In this document: positions 1-8,067 of the stretch, piece after piece
Layout of the letters: each line of letters opens with the position of its first letter
How positions within the stretch are numbered: the first letter of the stretch is position 1
Source of the DNA: Caulobacteraceae bacterium
GTDB lineage: Bacteria > Pseudomonadota > Alphaproteobacteria > Caulobacterales > Caulobacteraceae
NCBI GenBank assembly: GCA_028290905.1
Contig: JAQGIW010000247.1
Location: forward strand, 1-43,843
Direction of reading: 5' to 3'
Length of the DNA stretch: 43,843 nt
Notes under the pieces: model-generated
Told to the model about the DNA's origin: nothing
Databases searched by the model: none
What the model saw: the letters and a program-made list of their open reading frames with translations, nothing else
Position numbers and translations under genes: made by a program

Positions 1-221
1 TATCAGCGGAGAAACCAACGCCAGATCACCCGCTTAAGCCCGCTCGGCGGCCAGCCTGAGGATTTGTGGACGACCCCCGCTCTCCCACAACACCACAGGC
101 TCGACCACAACTGAAGCGGACCTTTGATGTGTAACGAAAAGCGGACATCTTCACGTGCTCTCGACATGGAAAAGTGACAGCCGCCGCGTGTGGATCTAGC
201 GCCGCCGGGTTCCGATCGCGC
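1..221. other. Left edge, no supported gene
   Basis: Downstream flank of ilvD. One plus-strand frame is open from base 1 to a stop near 113, but its translation has no recognisable motif and runs off the window edge. No clear terminator hairpin or repeat was found, so nothing is assigned. Confidence 0.4.
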
Positions 222-2069
222 TCAGCGCGCCTGATCGACGTCGCGGACCGCGCCGCGCGCCGCGCTGGTGGTGAAGGCGGCGTAGGCTCGCAAGGCCATC
301 GACACCTTCCGCTCGCGGCCCACCGCCGTCCACGCCTGGTCGCCGCGCACCAGCATGGCCGCGCGCCGTTCGGCAAGCACCGTGTCTGACACCTTCAGGT
401 CTATGGCTCGGCTCGGGATATCGATCTCGATCCTGTCGCCGTCATCGACCAGTGCGATCAGCCCGCCCTCGGCAGCCTCCGGCGAGACGTGGCCGATCGA
501 CAGGCCCGAGGAGCCGCCGGAGAAGCGGCCGTCGGTGATCAGGGCGCAGGCCTTCCCCAGGCCCTTCGATTTCAGATAGCTGGTCGGGTAGAGCATTTCC
601 TGCATCCCGGGGCCGCCGCGCGGACCTTCGTAGCGGATCACCACCACCTCGCCCGCCTGGACCTTGCCGGTGAGGATGCCGCTGACCGCCGCATCCTGGC
701 TTTCGAATACCCGCGCCGGGCCGGCGAAGACCAGCGAGCCCTCGTCGACCCCTGCCGTTTTCACAATGCAGCCGTCGACGGCGAGGTTGCCGCTCAGCAC
801 GGCCAGACCCCCGTCCTTGGAGAAGGCGTGCTCCGCCGAGCGGATAACCCCGGCTTCACGGTCGAGGTCCAGATCGTCCCAGCGCCGGTCCTGGCTGAAC
901 GCCACCTGGGTCGGAACGCCACCGGGCGCCGCCCGATAGAACAACTGCACTGCCTCGCTTTCAGTGCGCGCGATGTCCCAGCGGTCAAGCGCCTCGCCCA
1001 AGGTGCGGCTGTGCACCGTGGGCTCGTCCCTGTGGATCAGCCCCGCGCGGTCGAGCTCGCCCAGAATGGCCATGACGCCGCCGGCGCGGTGCACGTCCTC
1101 CATGTGAACGTCGGCCTTCGCCGGGGCCACCTTGCACAGGCACGGCGCCTGGCGCGACAGGCGGTCGATGTCGGCCATGGTGAAGCCGACGTCGGCCTCG
1201 TGGGCGGCCGCCAGCAGGTGCAGCACGGTGTTGGTCGAGCCGCCCATGGCGATGTCCAGGGTCATGGCGTTCTCGAACGCCTTGAAGCTGGCCACCGAGC
1301 GGGGCAGCACGCCGGCGTCGTCGTGCTCATAGTGGCGCCGGGTGATGTCGACGATCAGGCGGCCGGCTTCGAGAAACAGCCGCTCACGGTCGGCATGGGT
1401 CGCAAGGACCGATCCGTTGCCCGGCAGCGACAGGCCCAGCGCCTCAGTCAGGCAATTCATGGAATTGGCCGTAAACATGCCCGAGCACGAGCCGCAGGTC
1501 GGGCAGGCGGAGCGTTCGATGGTCTTGACGTCCTCGTCGCTGATCCTGTCGTCCGCCGCTGCGATCATCGCGTCGATCAGGTCCAGGGTCATGGCCTTGC
1601 CCTGCAGCACCACCTTGCCGGCCTCCATCGGGCCGCCCGAGACTAACACCGCGGGGATGTTCAGCCGCAGCGCCGCCATCAGCATCCCGGGCGTGATCTT
1701 GTCGCAGTTGGAGATGCAGACCATGGCGTCGGCGCAATGGGCGCCCACCATGTACTCGACGCTGTCGGCGATCAGCTCGCGCGACGGCAGGCTGTAGAGC
1801 ATCCCGTCGTGGCCCATGGCGATGCCGTCGTCGACCGCGATGGTGTTGAACTCCTTGGCCACCCCGCCGGCCTTCTCGATCTCGCGCGCCACCAGCTGGC
1901 CGAGGTCCTTCAGGTGCACATGGCCCGGAACGAACTGGGTGAAGGAGTTCACCACCGCGATGATCGGCTTACCGAAGTCGGCGTCCTTCATCCCGGTGGC
2001 CCGCCACAAGCCGCGGGCGCCGGCCATGTTGCGGCCGTGGGTCGAGGTGCGGGAGCGGTAGGTGGGCAT
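222..2069 (-). CDS. ilvD: Dihydroxy-acid dehydratase (IlvD)
   Basis: Dehydrates 2,3-dihydroxy-isovalerate and 2,3-dihydroxy-3-methylvalerate to the 2-oxo acids in valine, leucine and isoleucine synthesis; cytosolic Fe-S enzyme. The 615-residue product matches the E. coli-type length of about 616. It carries the family motifs: the NCDK segment at residues 121-124 (C122, D123, K124) and CPTCGSC ending at C195, the same positions as in E. coli IlvD. The open frame extends 12 codons upstream, but the start at 2069 gives the typical N-terminus [20 protein letters not shown]. It diverges from a LysR regulator across 92 bases, the usual layout for a LysR-controlled target. A sugar-acid dehydratase (Edd group) is less likely because the length and N-terminus are those of IlvD. 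Confidence 0.95.
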   Translation of the reverse strand: MPTYRSRTSTHGRNMAGARGLWRATGMKDADFGKPIIAVVNSFTQFVPGHVHLKDLGQLVAREIEKAGGVAKEFNTIAVDDGIAMGHDGMLYSLPSRELIADSVEYMVGAHCADAMVCISNCDKITPGMLMAALRLNIPAVLVSGGPMEAGKVVLQGKAMTLDLIDAMIAAADDRISDEDVKTIERSACPTCGSCSGMFTANSMNCLTEALGLSLPGNGSVLATHADRERLFLEAGRLIVDITRRHYEHDDAGVLPRSVASFKAFENAMTLDIAMGGSTNTVLHLLAAAHEADVGFTMADIDRLSRQAPCLCKVAPAKADVHMEDVHRAGGVMAILGELDRAGLIHRDEPTVHSRTLGEALDRWDIARTESEAVQLFYRAAPGGVPTQVAFSQDRRWDDLDLDREAGVIRSAEHAFSKDGGLAVLSGNLAVDGCIVKTAGVDEGSLVFAGPARVFESQDAAVSGILTGKVQAGEVVVIRYEGPRGGPGMQEMLYPTSYLKSKGLGKACALITDGRFSGGSSGLSIGHVSPEAAEGGLIALVDDGDRIEIDIPSRAIDLKVSDTVLAERRAAMLVRGDQAWTAVGRERKVSMALRAYAAFTTSAARGAVRDVDQAR

Positions 2070-2161
2070 GGCGCGGTCCAGATGATGATCGCGTCGATAT
2101 CCCATCGCCGAAGAGCGGTGAAATATATTAATGTGCTTTGATTAGGTCTTATGGAGTATGA
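2070..2161. promoter_or_regulatory. Divergent ilvD/lysR control region
   Basis: A 92-base gap separates the two divergent starts and is locally AT-rich around 2120-2150. TAAT (2129-2132) and ATTA (2141-2144) form a short inverted repeat, and T2132-N11-A2144 fits the loose LysR T-N11-A pattern. GGAG at 2153-2156 serves the lysR start. The operator reading is inference; no convincing -35/-10 pair was assigned. Confidence 0.4.
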
Positions 2162-3160
2162 ATGGCAGAGGTCCGGCAACTTCGGCATTTCGAGGCGGTG
2201 GCCGAGACCCTGCATTTCGGGCGCGCCGCCACGCGGCTGGGGATGACCCAGCCGCCGCTCAGCCAGTCGATCATGGCGCTGGAGCGCGAGCTGGGCGCAT
2301 CGCTCTTCCTACGGACCAAGCGCAGCGTGGCGCTCACGCCGTTCGGCGAGCAGTGGCTGGTCCATGTGCGAGCCGTCCTCGCCGCCGTCGGCGCCCTGCC
2401 GGGGATCGCCAAGCGCCTGCGCGACGGCGAGGCCGGCCGTCTCGAACTCTCCTTCGTCAGCACCGCGGACTACAGCATCCTGCCGACCCTCGTCCGCCGC
2501 TACGCCTCGCTCTACCCGGCGGTTGAGATCGCGCTGACCGAGGCGACCAGCGACGTGCAGATCGCGGCCCTGCTGGATGGAAAGGGACAGGTCGGCATCA
2601 TCATTCCACCCGCGCGCGGAACGTTGCCCGAGCCGCTGAGCTATCGCAGGCTCGTGTCAGAGCCGCTGGTTGCGGCCGTGCCTGAGAGCTGGCTTGAAGA
2701 GGGGCGCCTGTCACTCTCTGCGGACCAGTTGCCCCCCGAGGCCGTGATCGGGGCGCCGCTCATCATCTTTCCCAGACGATCGGCGCCGGCCTTCTACGAT
2801 CTCGTAACCGGCTATTTCACCGCACATGGCGGGAACGCCCGCATCGTCCAGGAAGCCATCCAGATGCAAACGATCATCAGCCTCGTCTCCGCCGGGATGG
2901 GTATTGCGCTTGTTCCGGCCTCTCTGCGCCTTCTGGCGCGCACGGGGGTTCGCTACGTAGACCTGAGGGGCGAAAGGCCTTCCCTCGAAAGCGGGATCGT
3001 CTGGCGGCGTGGCGACATCACGCCGACGTTGGAACGCTTCGTCAACGTAGCGCTGGAGGCGCTCGGCTCAGAGCGGATCTCCCCAGCGGGCAACGGCGGC
3101 GAAAGGGTGAGAGGCGCTATCTCTCGATCGCCCAACGGGTCACGGCCTGATGATAATTGA
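2162..3160 (+). CDS. LysR-family transcriptional regulator
   Basis: A 332-residue protein, normal to slightly long for LysR. The N-terminal winged helix-turn-helix (about residues 1-60) has the typical pattern with LRHFEAVAE, FGRAATRLGMTQPPLSQSI and LGASLFLRTKRSVALTPFG. The rest (about 90-300) is a LysR substrate-binding domain that would sense a small effector. GGAG ends five bases before the ATG. It diverges from ilvD, so control of ilvD (as IlvY controls ilvC in enterics) is plausible but unproven. The C-terminal 15 codons overlap the convergent GNAT gene by 44 bases; this tail (rich in R, S, G) looks like read-through past the normal end of the domain. Confidence 0.9.
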   Translation: MAEVRQLRHFEAVAETLHFGRAATRLGMTQPPLSQSIMALERELGASLFLRTKRSVALTPFGEQWLVHVRAVLAAVGALPGIAKRLRDGEAGRLELSFVSTADYSILPTLVRRYASLYPAVEIALTEATSDVQIAALLDGKGQVGIIIPPARGTLPEPLSYRRLVSEPLVAAVPESWLEEGRLSLSADQLPPEAVIGAPLIIFPRRSAPAFYDLVTGYFTAHGGNARIVQEAIQMQTIISLVSAGMGIALVPASLRLLARTGVRYVDLRGERPSLESGIVWRRGDITPTLERFVNVALEALGSERISPAGNGGERVRGAISRSPNGSRPDDN

Positions 3161-3629
3161 GCGCGCCCGGGACGGTCATATGGGTCTTGAGGTACTTGAA
3201 GCCTGCTTTTTGCAGTGTGCGGTTGGGGGCGACGTTGAAGGCATTGGGCTCACAGAACAGCGTTCTCAGTCTCAGCAGCTCGAAATAGAGTTCTGCGCTT
3301 TGCCGCACGCAGTCGACACCGACTCCGCGCCGCCGAAGTTCCGGATCGACGACGTGAAGGTGCATGTTGGCTCGGTCCCCGAAGACGATCTTGTCCGCCG
3401 TCGAAAACCCGCATGGCCTACCGTCCAGTAGCCAGATCAACGCCAGCGTCGCTCTCTGGTCCATGGGCAGACGGCATTGCTGTTCCAGACGATCTCGCCA
3501 AGCGGCGGGGGTCGGCAGCCGCGTGGGGTCGACGCCGAGCATTTCGAGGTGCTCGGGCGTCGAGTCGTGAAAATAGCCGATGATCAGGTCCAGCTCTCCG
3601 ACCGCCATCTCCCTGACCGTCACCGGCAT
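3117..3629 (-). CDS. GNAT-family N-acetyltransferase
   Basis: A 170-residue single-domain protein. The start at 3629 (MPVTVREMAVGELDLI) is preferred over a 56-codon upstream extension that is arginine-rich and lies over the antitoxin remnant. The acetyl-CoA-binding loop is seen as HVVDPELRRRGVGVDCVRQS, matching the Q/R-x-x-G-x-G/A motif A, followed by the EPNAFNVAPNRTLQKAGF segment typical of motif B in RimJ/RimL-like proteins. The substrate cannot be told. It is convergent with the LysR gene, sharing 44 bases at the 3' ends. Confidence 0.8.
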   Translation of the reverse strand: MPVTVREMAVGELDLIIGYFHDSTPEHLEMLGVDPTRLPTPAAWRDRLEQQCRLPMDQRATLALIWLLDGRPCGFSTADKIVFGDRANMHLHVVDPELRRRGVGVDCVRQSAELYFELLRLRTLFCEPNAFNVAPNRTLQKAGFKYLKTHMTVPGALNYHQAVTRWAIER

Positions 3630-3673
3630 GACAGCTTCCCTCGCTCGACGGTTTTGGCCGGCGATTAGGAACC

Positions 3674-3835
3674 TCAGGGCTCGAGGGCTTCGAGCTCCGA
3701 GGCGTTGCCAGCCTCCAGCTGGGCGATCGCGGCTGCGAGGCGTGACGCGTTGGCGGGGCTGGACATCAGGTGGAGGGTTTCCTCCATCTCTTTCCAATCA
3801 TCGAGGGACACCACGACCACGATCTCGCCGCCCGA
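3674..3835 (-). pseudogene. Phd/YefM-type antitoxin remnant (C-terminal part)
   Basis: Reading the minus strand from just after the VOC stop codon gives about 53 codons to a TGA at 3674-3676. The translation contains EIVVVVSLDDWKEMEETLHL and SPANASRLAAAIAQLEAG, the typical C-terminal half of Phd/YefM antitoxins (strand, ETLYL-like helix, SPAN-ARL-AI-LEAG tail). There is no N-terminal DNA-binding half: the frame runs directly back into the VOC gene's TGA. The RelE/YoeB toxin expected downstream is absent; a GNAT gene lies there instead. This reads as the scar of a lost toxin-antitoxin pair. The family call is by pattern only. Confidence 0.65.
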
Positions 3836-4213
3836 TCACTGCATGCGGTGCAGGGCGCAGAGCTTGTTGCCGTCGGGATCGCGGAGATAGGCGAGATACA
3901 TCTTGCCCATGCCGCCTTCGCGCACGCCCGGCGGGTCTTCGATGGAGGTCCCGCCGTTGGCGACGCCGGCCGCGTGCCAGGCGTTGGCCTGCTCGCTCGA
4001 GCTGCAGGCGAAGCCGATCGTGCCGCCGTTGGGGGCCGTGGCCGGTTCGCCGTTGATCGGCTTCGACACCGAAAAGACGCCGGTCGGGGTCAGGTAGAAG
4101 ATGCGGTGGCCATCGACCATCGCCGGCGGAACGCCGAGTGTGCCGAGCAGCGCGTCATAGAACGACTTGGCTTTGTCCAGGTCGTTGGTTCCGATCATGA
4201 CATGCGAAAACAT
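3836..4213 (-). CDS. VOC (glyoxalase/bleomycin-resistance) family protein
   Basis: A 125-residue single VOC module. The start MFSHVMIGTNDLDKAKSFYD at 4213 gives the standard first beta-alpha unit, with the metal-site histidine in the first strand. The end has the paired motif YLAYLRDPDGNKLCALH, where the usual FRDPDGN-E carries the last metal ligand; here the terminal position is C-A-L-H rather than the common E. Such small proteins are lyases, dioxygenases or resistance proteins, and the substrate cannot be inferred. Divergent from the AlkD-like gene across 108 bases. Confidence 0.85.
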   Translation of the reverse strand: MFSHVMIGTNDLDKAKSFYDALLGTLGVPPAMVDGHRIFYLTPTGVFSVSKPINGEPATAPNGGTIGFACSSSEQANAWHAAGVANGGTSIEDPPGVREGGMGKMYLAYLRDPDGNKLCALHRMQ

Positions 4214-4321
4214 CGTGCTTCTCCTCCCATTGTGCGACGCTGCCGGGGCGCGGCCCGGCTGTCGGCGCGCCACGGCGACGTGGCGTCCTCGACGCTCCGC
4301 ACATGCGGGAAGATCGCCCCG

Positions 4322-5005
4322 ATGGCAATGCATTCTGACCACGACCGGGAGGCACGTGAAGGCGCCGACCTTCTGTTGGCCGAAGTGGGCGCCCTGGCGC
4401 TTCGAGACACGCCGACGTTGCGGACGTTGCGACGCGCCCGAAGCGCTCAGTGGCGCAGCCGGGCCCCGGAATTCGTCATGGGCCTCGCCATGGAATTGCA
4501 GAGGCGCCGCGCCCATCGATGGCTCGGCTACGAGCTGATCCGCCACCACCGCTCGACATTCGAACTGTTGAACGATCGGTCGCTCGACGACCTTTCGGCA
4601 GGCCTCGATTCCTGGGACGCCGTGGACGCGTTCGCGCGCATCCTCTCGGGCCCGGCGTGGGCGCGGGGCCTCGCCTCGGACACCCTGATCGGCCACTGGT
4701 CGAGGTCCACCGACCGGTGGCGGCGCCGGACGGCGCTGGTCAGCACCGTCGCGCTCAACACGCCGGCGGATGGCGGCCGCGGCGATCCTGGGCGCACGCT
4801 CGCGGTGTGCCGGCGCCTGGCAGGGGATCGCGACGACATGGTGGTGAAGGCGCTCTCCTGGGCCCTCAGGGCGCTCGCGGTCCGCGACGGCGCGACGGTG
4901 CGCCATTTCCTGGTCCTCGAAGACGCGAGGCTGGCGGCGCGGGTGAAGCGGGAGGTCCGGCATAAGCTGGAAACGGGCCTGAAGACTCCGCGCCGAGCTC
5001 GTTGA
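4322..5005 (+). CDS. AlkD-like DNA alkylation repair (HEAT-repeat) protein
   Basis: A 227-residue, all-helical, Arg/Ala-rich protein. The segment from 'MVVKALSWALRALAVRD' to 'VKREVRHKLETGLK' is the typical C-terminal end of the AlkD family, HEAT-like-repeat DNA glycosylases that remove bulky or cationic alkylated bases. The middle part (HRWLGYELIRHH, GLDSWDAVDAFARILSG) fits the D-x-W-x-x-x-D segment of that family. The start at 4322 is the first ATG of the frame after the VOC divergent gap; a second ATG lies two codons in. The family call rests on pattern memory, and glycosylase activity is inferred. Confidence 0.75.
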   Translation: MAMHSDHDREAREGADLLLAEVGALALRDTPTLRTLRRARSAQWRSRAPEFVMGLAMELQRRRAHRWLGYELIRHHRSTFELLNDRSLDDLSAGLDSWDAVDAFARILSGPAWARGLASDTLIGHWSRSTDRWRRRTALVSTVALNTPADGGRGDPGRTLAVCRRLAGDRDDMVVKALSWALRALAVRDGATVRHFLVLEDARLAARVKREVRHKLETGLKTPRRAR

Positions 5006-5088
5006 CGCATCCTGCCGGCGCCTTGACTTGGGCCGTCGCGGCGCGACGATGGCGCGCCCTGCGGGTCAAGAGACGAGGAACCGAGCCG

Positions 5089-6387
5089 ATGGCCGACTAC
5101 GGGACGGACGCGCTGAGCGAGCGGAGGGCCCTGGCGCGCAGAAGGGCCTACGAGGCGCCGCTGGAGACCCTCAATCCGGCCTGGGCCTCGGCGTTCCGGG
5201 ACGACGCCCACTGGCCCTATTTCGAGCGCCTGCGGGCCGAGGACCCGGTCCACTATACGCCCGACAGCAACTACGGGGCGTTCTGGTCGATCACCAAGTA
5301 CCACGACATCATGGCGGTCGACACCAATCACCAGGTGTTCTCATCCGCCCTCGGCATTGGCCTGCCGCCCAAGGACAGCGTGCTCCCGGCCGACGCCATG
5401 CTCGAGATGGACCGGAACCGGGCCCACAGCTTCATCGACATGGATCCTCCGGGCCATGACATCCAGCGCAAGACGGTCAGCCCCGCCGTGGCCCCCGCGC
5501 GCCTGGCGCAGATGGCGCCGCAGATCCGCGAGCGGGCCGGGGTGATCCTGGACTCCCTGCCGATCGGCGAGCCGTTCGACTGGGTCGACCTGGTCTCGAA
5601 GGAGCTGACGACGATGACGCTCGCGACGCTCTTCGACTTCCCGTTCGAGGAGCGCCGCAAGCTGACCCACTGGTCGGACACCATGACCACCGCGCCGGGG
5701 TTCGGACCGGTCGCCACCTACGCCGAGCGGCGGGCGACATTGGCCGAGTGCCGGGACTATTTCGTGCAGTTGTGGAACGAGCGGGTGAACGCCGAACCGC
5801 GGGGCGACCTGATCTCGATGCTGGCGCACGGGCGGGAAACCCGCGACTGTTCGATGGACGAGTACTTCTCCAACGTCACCCTGCTGATCATCGGCGGCAA
5901 CGACACGACGCGGAACACCATTTCCGGCTCCGTCTTCGCGCTCAACCGCTATCCGGACCAGTACGACAGGCTGCGCGCCGACCCGTCCCTGGTCCCCTCC
6001 ATGGTCTCGGAAACCATCCGCTGGCAGACGCCGCTGGCCCACATGGCGCGTACGGCGGTCCAGGACTTCGAGTTCAAGGGCAAGCGGATCCGCGAGGGCG
6101 ACCGGGTGGTGATGTGGTACGTCTCGGGCAACCGCGACGAGGAGGCGATCGAGAACCCCGACGCCTACATCATCGACCGGCCGCGCCCCCGCCAGCACCT
6201 GTCGTTCGGCTACGGAATCCACCGCTGCGTCGGCAACCGCCTGGCCGAACTGCAGCTGACCATCATCTGGGAAGAGATCATGAAGCGCTTTCCGGAGATC
6301 CGCCTCCTGGAGGAGCCGCGGCGAAGTTATTCAATTTTTATCAAAGGCTACGAGGAGATGAACGTCGTTATTCCAGCACGTCGTTAA
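5089..6387 (+). CDS. Cytochrome P450, CYP153-like alkane/fatty-acid hydroxylase
   Basis: A 432-residue soluble bacterial P450. It shows the I-helix oxygen-activation motif IIGGNDTTRN (residues 267-276), the ExxR motif E308-T-I-R311, and the heme loop FGYGIHRCVGNRLAE with proximal cysteine C380. The run DMDPPGHDIQRKTVSP, GGNDTTRN, VVMWYVSGNRDEEAI and ELQLTIIWEEIMKRF is the style of CYP153, terminal (omega) hydroxylases of alkanes and fatty acids. No ferredoxin or ferredoxin reductase lies nearby, so electron partners would come from elsewhere. The start at 5089 is chosen because the upstream extension has no P450 similarity and a purine-rich stretch (GACGAGGAA) precedes it. The last 60 bases are markedly AT-richer than the rest. 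Confidence 0.9.
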   Translation: MADYGTDALSERRALARRRAYEAPLETLNPAWASAFRDDAHWPYFERLRAEDPVHYTPDSNYGAFWSITKYHDIMAVDTNHQVFSSALGIGLPPKDSVLPADAMLEMDRNRAHSFIDMDPPGHDIQRKTVSPAVAPARLAQMAPQIRERAGVILDSLPIGEPFDWVDLVSKELTTMTLATLFDFPFEERRKLTHWSDTMTTAPGFGPVATYAERRATLAECRDYFVQLWNERVNAEPRGDLISMLAHGRETRDCSMDEYFSNVTLLIIGGNDTTRNTISGSVFALNRYPDQYDRLRADPSLVPSMVSETIRWQTPLAHMARTAVQDFEFKGKRIREGDRVVMWYVSGNRDEEAIENPDAYIIDRPRPRQHLSFGYGIHRCVGNRLAELQLTIIWEEIMKRFPEIRLLEEPRRSYSIFIKGYEEMNVVIPARR

Positions 6388-6518
6388 ATAAATGAGCGCA
6401 ACCTCGCCAGTCATACTGCGTTCATCCTGCGGCGTCTATCGTGCGAAACAGACGCGGGCCGTTTCAATAATTGGTATGTCCCGTATCGGCGCCTTTGCGC
6501 TGAATGGAGCTTAAGAAC

Positions 6519-6767
6519 ATGATCCCGCTCGCCGTCACTGTCGTGGACTTCCCCGCTTGCGCCCCTCCGCCCGTCGATCATGACCTGCAGGTCGCGCTCA
6601 GCCTCGCGCGAGCCAACACGGCCGCGCTGCTGAACCTCTCGGCGCTGTCCCGCCGCGAGATCATCATAGCCCTGACCGACGAGGTGGCGCTCCTGCGCGC
6701 GGTCGACAACCGCCCGCAGATTCACGCCGCCCATATCCTCACGCAGTATCTTCCCGGGGTCGGCTGA
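6519..6767 (+). CDS. Small hypothetical protein
   Basis: An 82-residue product (87 if the ATG at 6504 is used). GGAG at 6506-6509 sits nine bases before the ATG at 6519, favouring the shorter form. A Pro/Cys-containing N-terminus is followed by a helical stretch (DHDLQVALSLARANTAALLN, then SRREIIIALTDEVALLR). No signal peptide, membrane segment or known domain was recognised. Its last 29 bases overlap the threonine-dehydratase remnant on the other strand. It may be a real small gene or a frame that survives beside decayed genes. Confidence 0.45.
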   Translation: MIPLAVTVVDFPACAPPPVDHDLQVALSLARANTAALLNLSALSRREIIIALTDEVALLRAVDNRPQIHAAHILTQYLPGVG

Positions 6768-6933
6768 CGAAATCCACCGCGTCGGTGTTCGCGCCACAGA
6801 CGAGCACGCCGACGTGCTCGCCGGCCGCGGGCGCGTAGCGCCCGCTCAGCAGGGCGGCCAGGGCCGCCGCGCCCCCGGGCTCGGCGACCACCCGTAGGAC
6901 GCGCCAGAAGGCTTCCTGAGCCGCTCGAAACAC
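6739..6933 (-). pseudogene. Threonine/serine dehydratase C-terminal remnant
   Basis: The minus strand encodes about 64 codons ending in TGA at 6739-6741. The stretch FWRVLRVVAEPGGAAALAAL followed by SGRYAPA, then GEHVGVLVCGANTD, is the C-terminal end of PLP-dependent threonine/serine dehydratases (the VEPGGAAALAALLSG and VLLCGGN-D motifs). The catalytic lysine domain and everything upstream is missing; the similarity stops near 6933, exactly where an ArsR fragment on the other strand begins. It is therefore a truncated, non-functional piece of a gene that once continued to the right. Confidence 0.7.
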
Positions 6934-6934
6934 G

Positions 6935-7131
6935 GTCATCCTCGCCCTCCGCGCGCTCGGCAACGAGCGGCGGCTGCGCATTCTCGATTGGCTGAAGGAC
7001 CCGACCGCCCACTGTCCCCCTCAGCGGGAAGGCGATCTCGAAGACGATGGCGTATGCGTTCTCATCGCCGAGAAGCCCGGCGTGAGGATCGCATCGGGGA
7101 GATCATGCGGCGGATTTCAGCCGAGGTGTGA
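6935..7131 (+). pseudogene. ArsR-family regulator remnant with internal deletion
   Basis: Plus-strand frame from about 6935: VILALRALGNERRLRILDWL, KDPTAHCPPQREGDLEDDGV and VLIAEKPGV match the N-terminal winged-helix region of ArsR regulators (LRALANERRLQIL, FPPQ-DGDL-EDGVC, IAEKLGVS). The recognition helix is lost. In a different frame the last codons read EDRIGEIMRRISAEV and end in TGA at 7129-7131, matching an ArsR C-terminus. The natural reading is an internal deletion of roughly 45-50 codons with a frame change. No start codon remains. The stop abuts the convergent SMP-30 stop at 7132. Confidence 0.7.
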
Positions 7132-8007
7132 TCAAGCGCTGAAGTTCAGCTTCAGCCCCGGCTCAGGCCAGGGCATGCGGATGAGGCGGCCGGTCTCGGA
7201 GAGGGTGATGTAGGCGTCGGTCAGGCCCGGGCCGCCGAAGCAGATGTTGGTGACCATGCGGTCGGTGAGCGGGGTCTGGCGATAGCGGCCGTCGGGGGAC
7301 ATGGTGGTGATCCCATCGGCGATCGAGGCGACGCAGACATCGCCGTTGGCCTGGACCGCCAGGCTGTCGAAGAAGGCGCGGCCGGGCGCGGCTCCAACCA
7401 CCCGCCCGCCGCGCCCGCCCTTGACCGCCTGGCCGGGGGCGGCGAGGTCGAAGGCGATCAGGCGGCCGGTGAAGGTCTCCGCCGCATAGACCGTCTTCTC
7501 GTCCGGCGAGAGGCCGACGCCGTTGTAGCCCATGCCGCCGAACGACACCTCCTCGATCCGCGAGCCGTCCGGCATGGCGTAGTAGAGGCCGCTCAGGTGG
7601 CGCACGCGGCCGCTCTGGCGGCCGAGGTCGGTGAACCAGAAGCCGCCCTGCCGGTCGAACACGATATCGTTGGGGGCCGAGAGGGGATGCTCGCCGACCT
7701 TGTCGTAGAGCCGCTCGCCCCTGCCGGTGGCGAGGTCGACGCGGTCGATGCCGCCCTGTATCGGCGACCGCGCGGGAGCCTGGCCCGGCAGGCCGGAGCC
7801 GCCGTTGTTGGTCACATAGACCGCGCCGTCCGGCCCGAGCGCCGCGCCGTTGGGGCCGCCGCCGAGGTCGCACACGACCTCGACCTTGCCGTTCCAGGCC
7901 CGCGAAAGCGTCCCGCGCGCGATCTCGACCAGGATCACCGAGCCGTCCGGCATGGCGATCGGCCCCTCCGGAAATTGCAGTCCTTCGGCAAGCACCTCGA
8001 AGCTCAT
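7132..8007 (-). CDS. SMP-30/gluconolactonase/LRE-family protein
   Basis: A 291-residue six-bladed beta-propeller of the SMP-30 family, metal-dependent lactonases that hydrolyse sugar or xenobiotic lactones. Family signatures are the early LQFPEGPIAMPDGSVILVEI strand (FPEGP with the first metal-ligand Glu), GPNGAALGPDG, LSAPNDIVFDRQGGFWFTDLG (the N-D-I metal/substrate segment), YNGVGLSPDEKTVYAAET and DSLAVQANGDV (metal-ligand Asp). No signal peptide, so cytosolic. The start at 8007 gives MSFEVLAEGLQFPEGP, the normal N-terminus. Divergent from the exoribonuclease gene across 60 bases. The substrate is unknown; nearby acyl-CoA genes do not settle it. Confidence 0.88.
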   Translation of the reverse strand: MSFEVLAEGLQFPEGPIAMPDGSVILVEIARGTLSRAWNGKVEVVCDLGGGPNGAALGPDGAVYVTNNGGSGLPGQAPARSPIQGGIDRVDLATGRGERLYDKVGEHPLSAPNDIVFDRQGGFWFTDLGRQSGRVRHLSGLYYAMPDGSRIEEVSFGGMGYNGVGLSPDEKTVYAAETFTGRLIAFDLAAPGQAVKGGRGGRVVGAAPGRAFFDSLAVQANGDVCVASIADGITTMSPDGRYRQTPLTDRMVTNICFGGPGLTDAYITLSETGRLIRMPWPEPGLKLNFSA

Positions 8008-8067
8008 GGCGGTTTCCTCTCTGGTCCCTACTGTAGGAGCGTTGCCGGTCGTGGAAAGGGGCGCCCC

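Noticed and set aside
489-1646. Long open frame antisense to ilvD
   Set aside because: The minus strand has complete dihydroxy-acid dehydratase motifs at the right positions; the antisense frame is compositional.
222-2069. Phosphogluconate dehydratase (Edd)
   Set aside because: Length and the N-terminal and cysteine motifs match IlvD, including residue numbers of E. coli IlvD.
3117-3797. Longer GNAT protein starting at 3797
   Set aside because: The extra 56 residues are Arg/Pro-rich, without GNAT similarity, and lie over the antitoxin remnant; the ATG at 3629 gives a normal domain.
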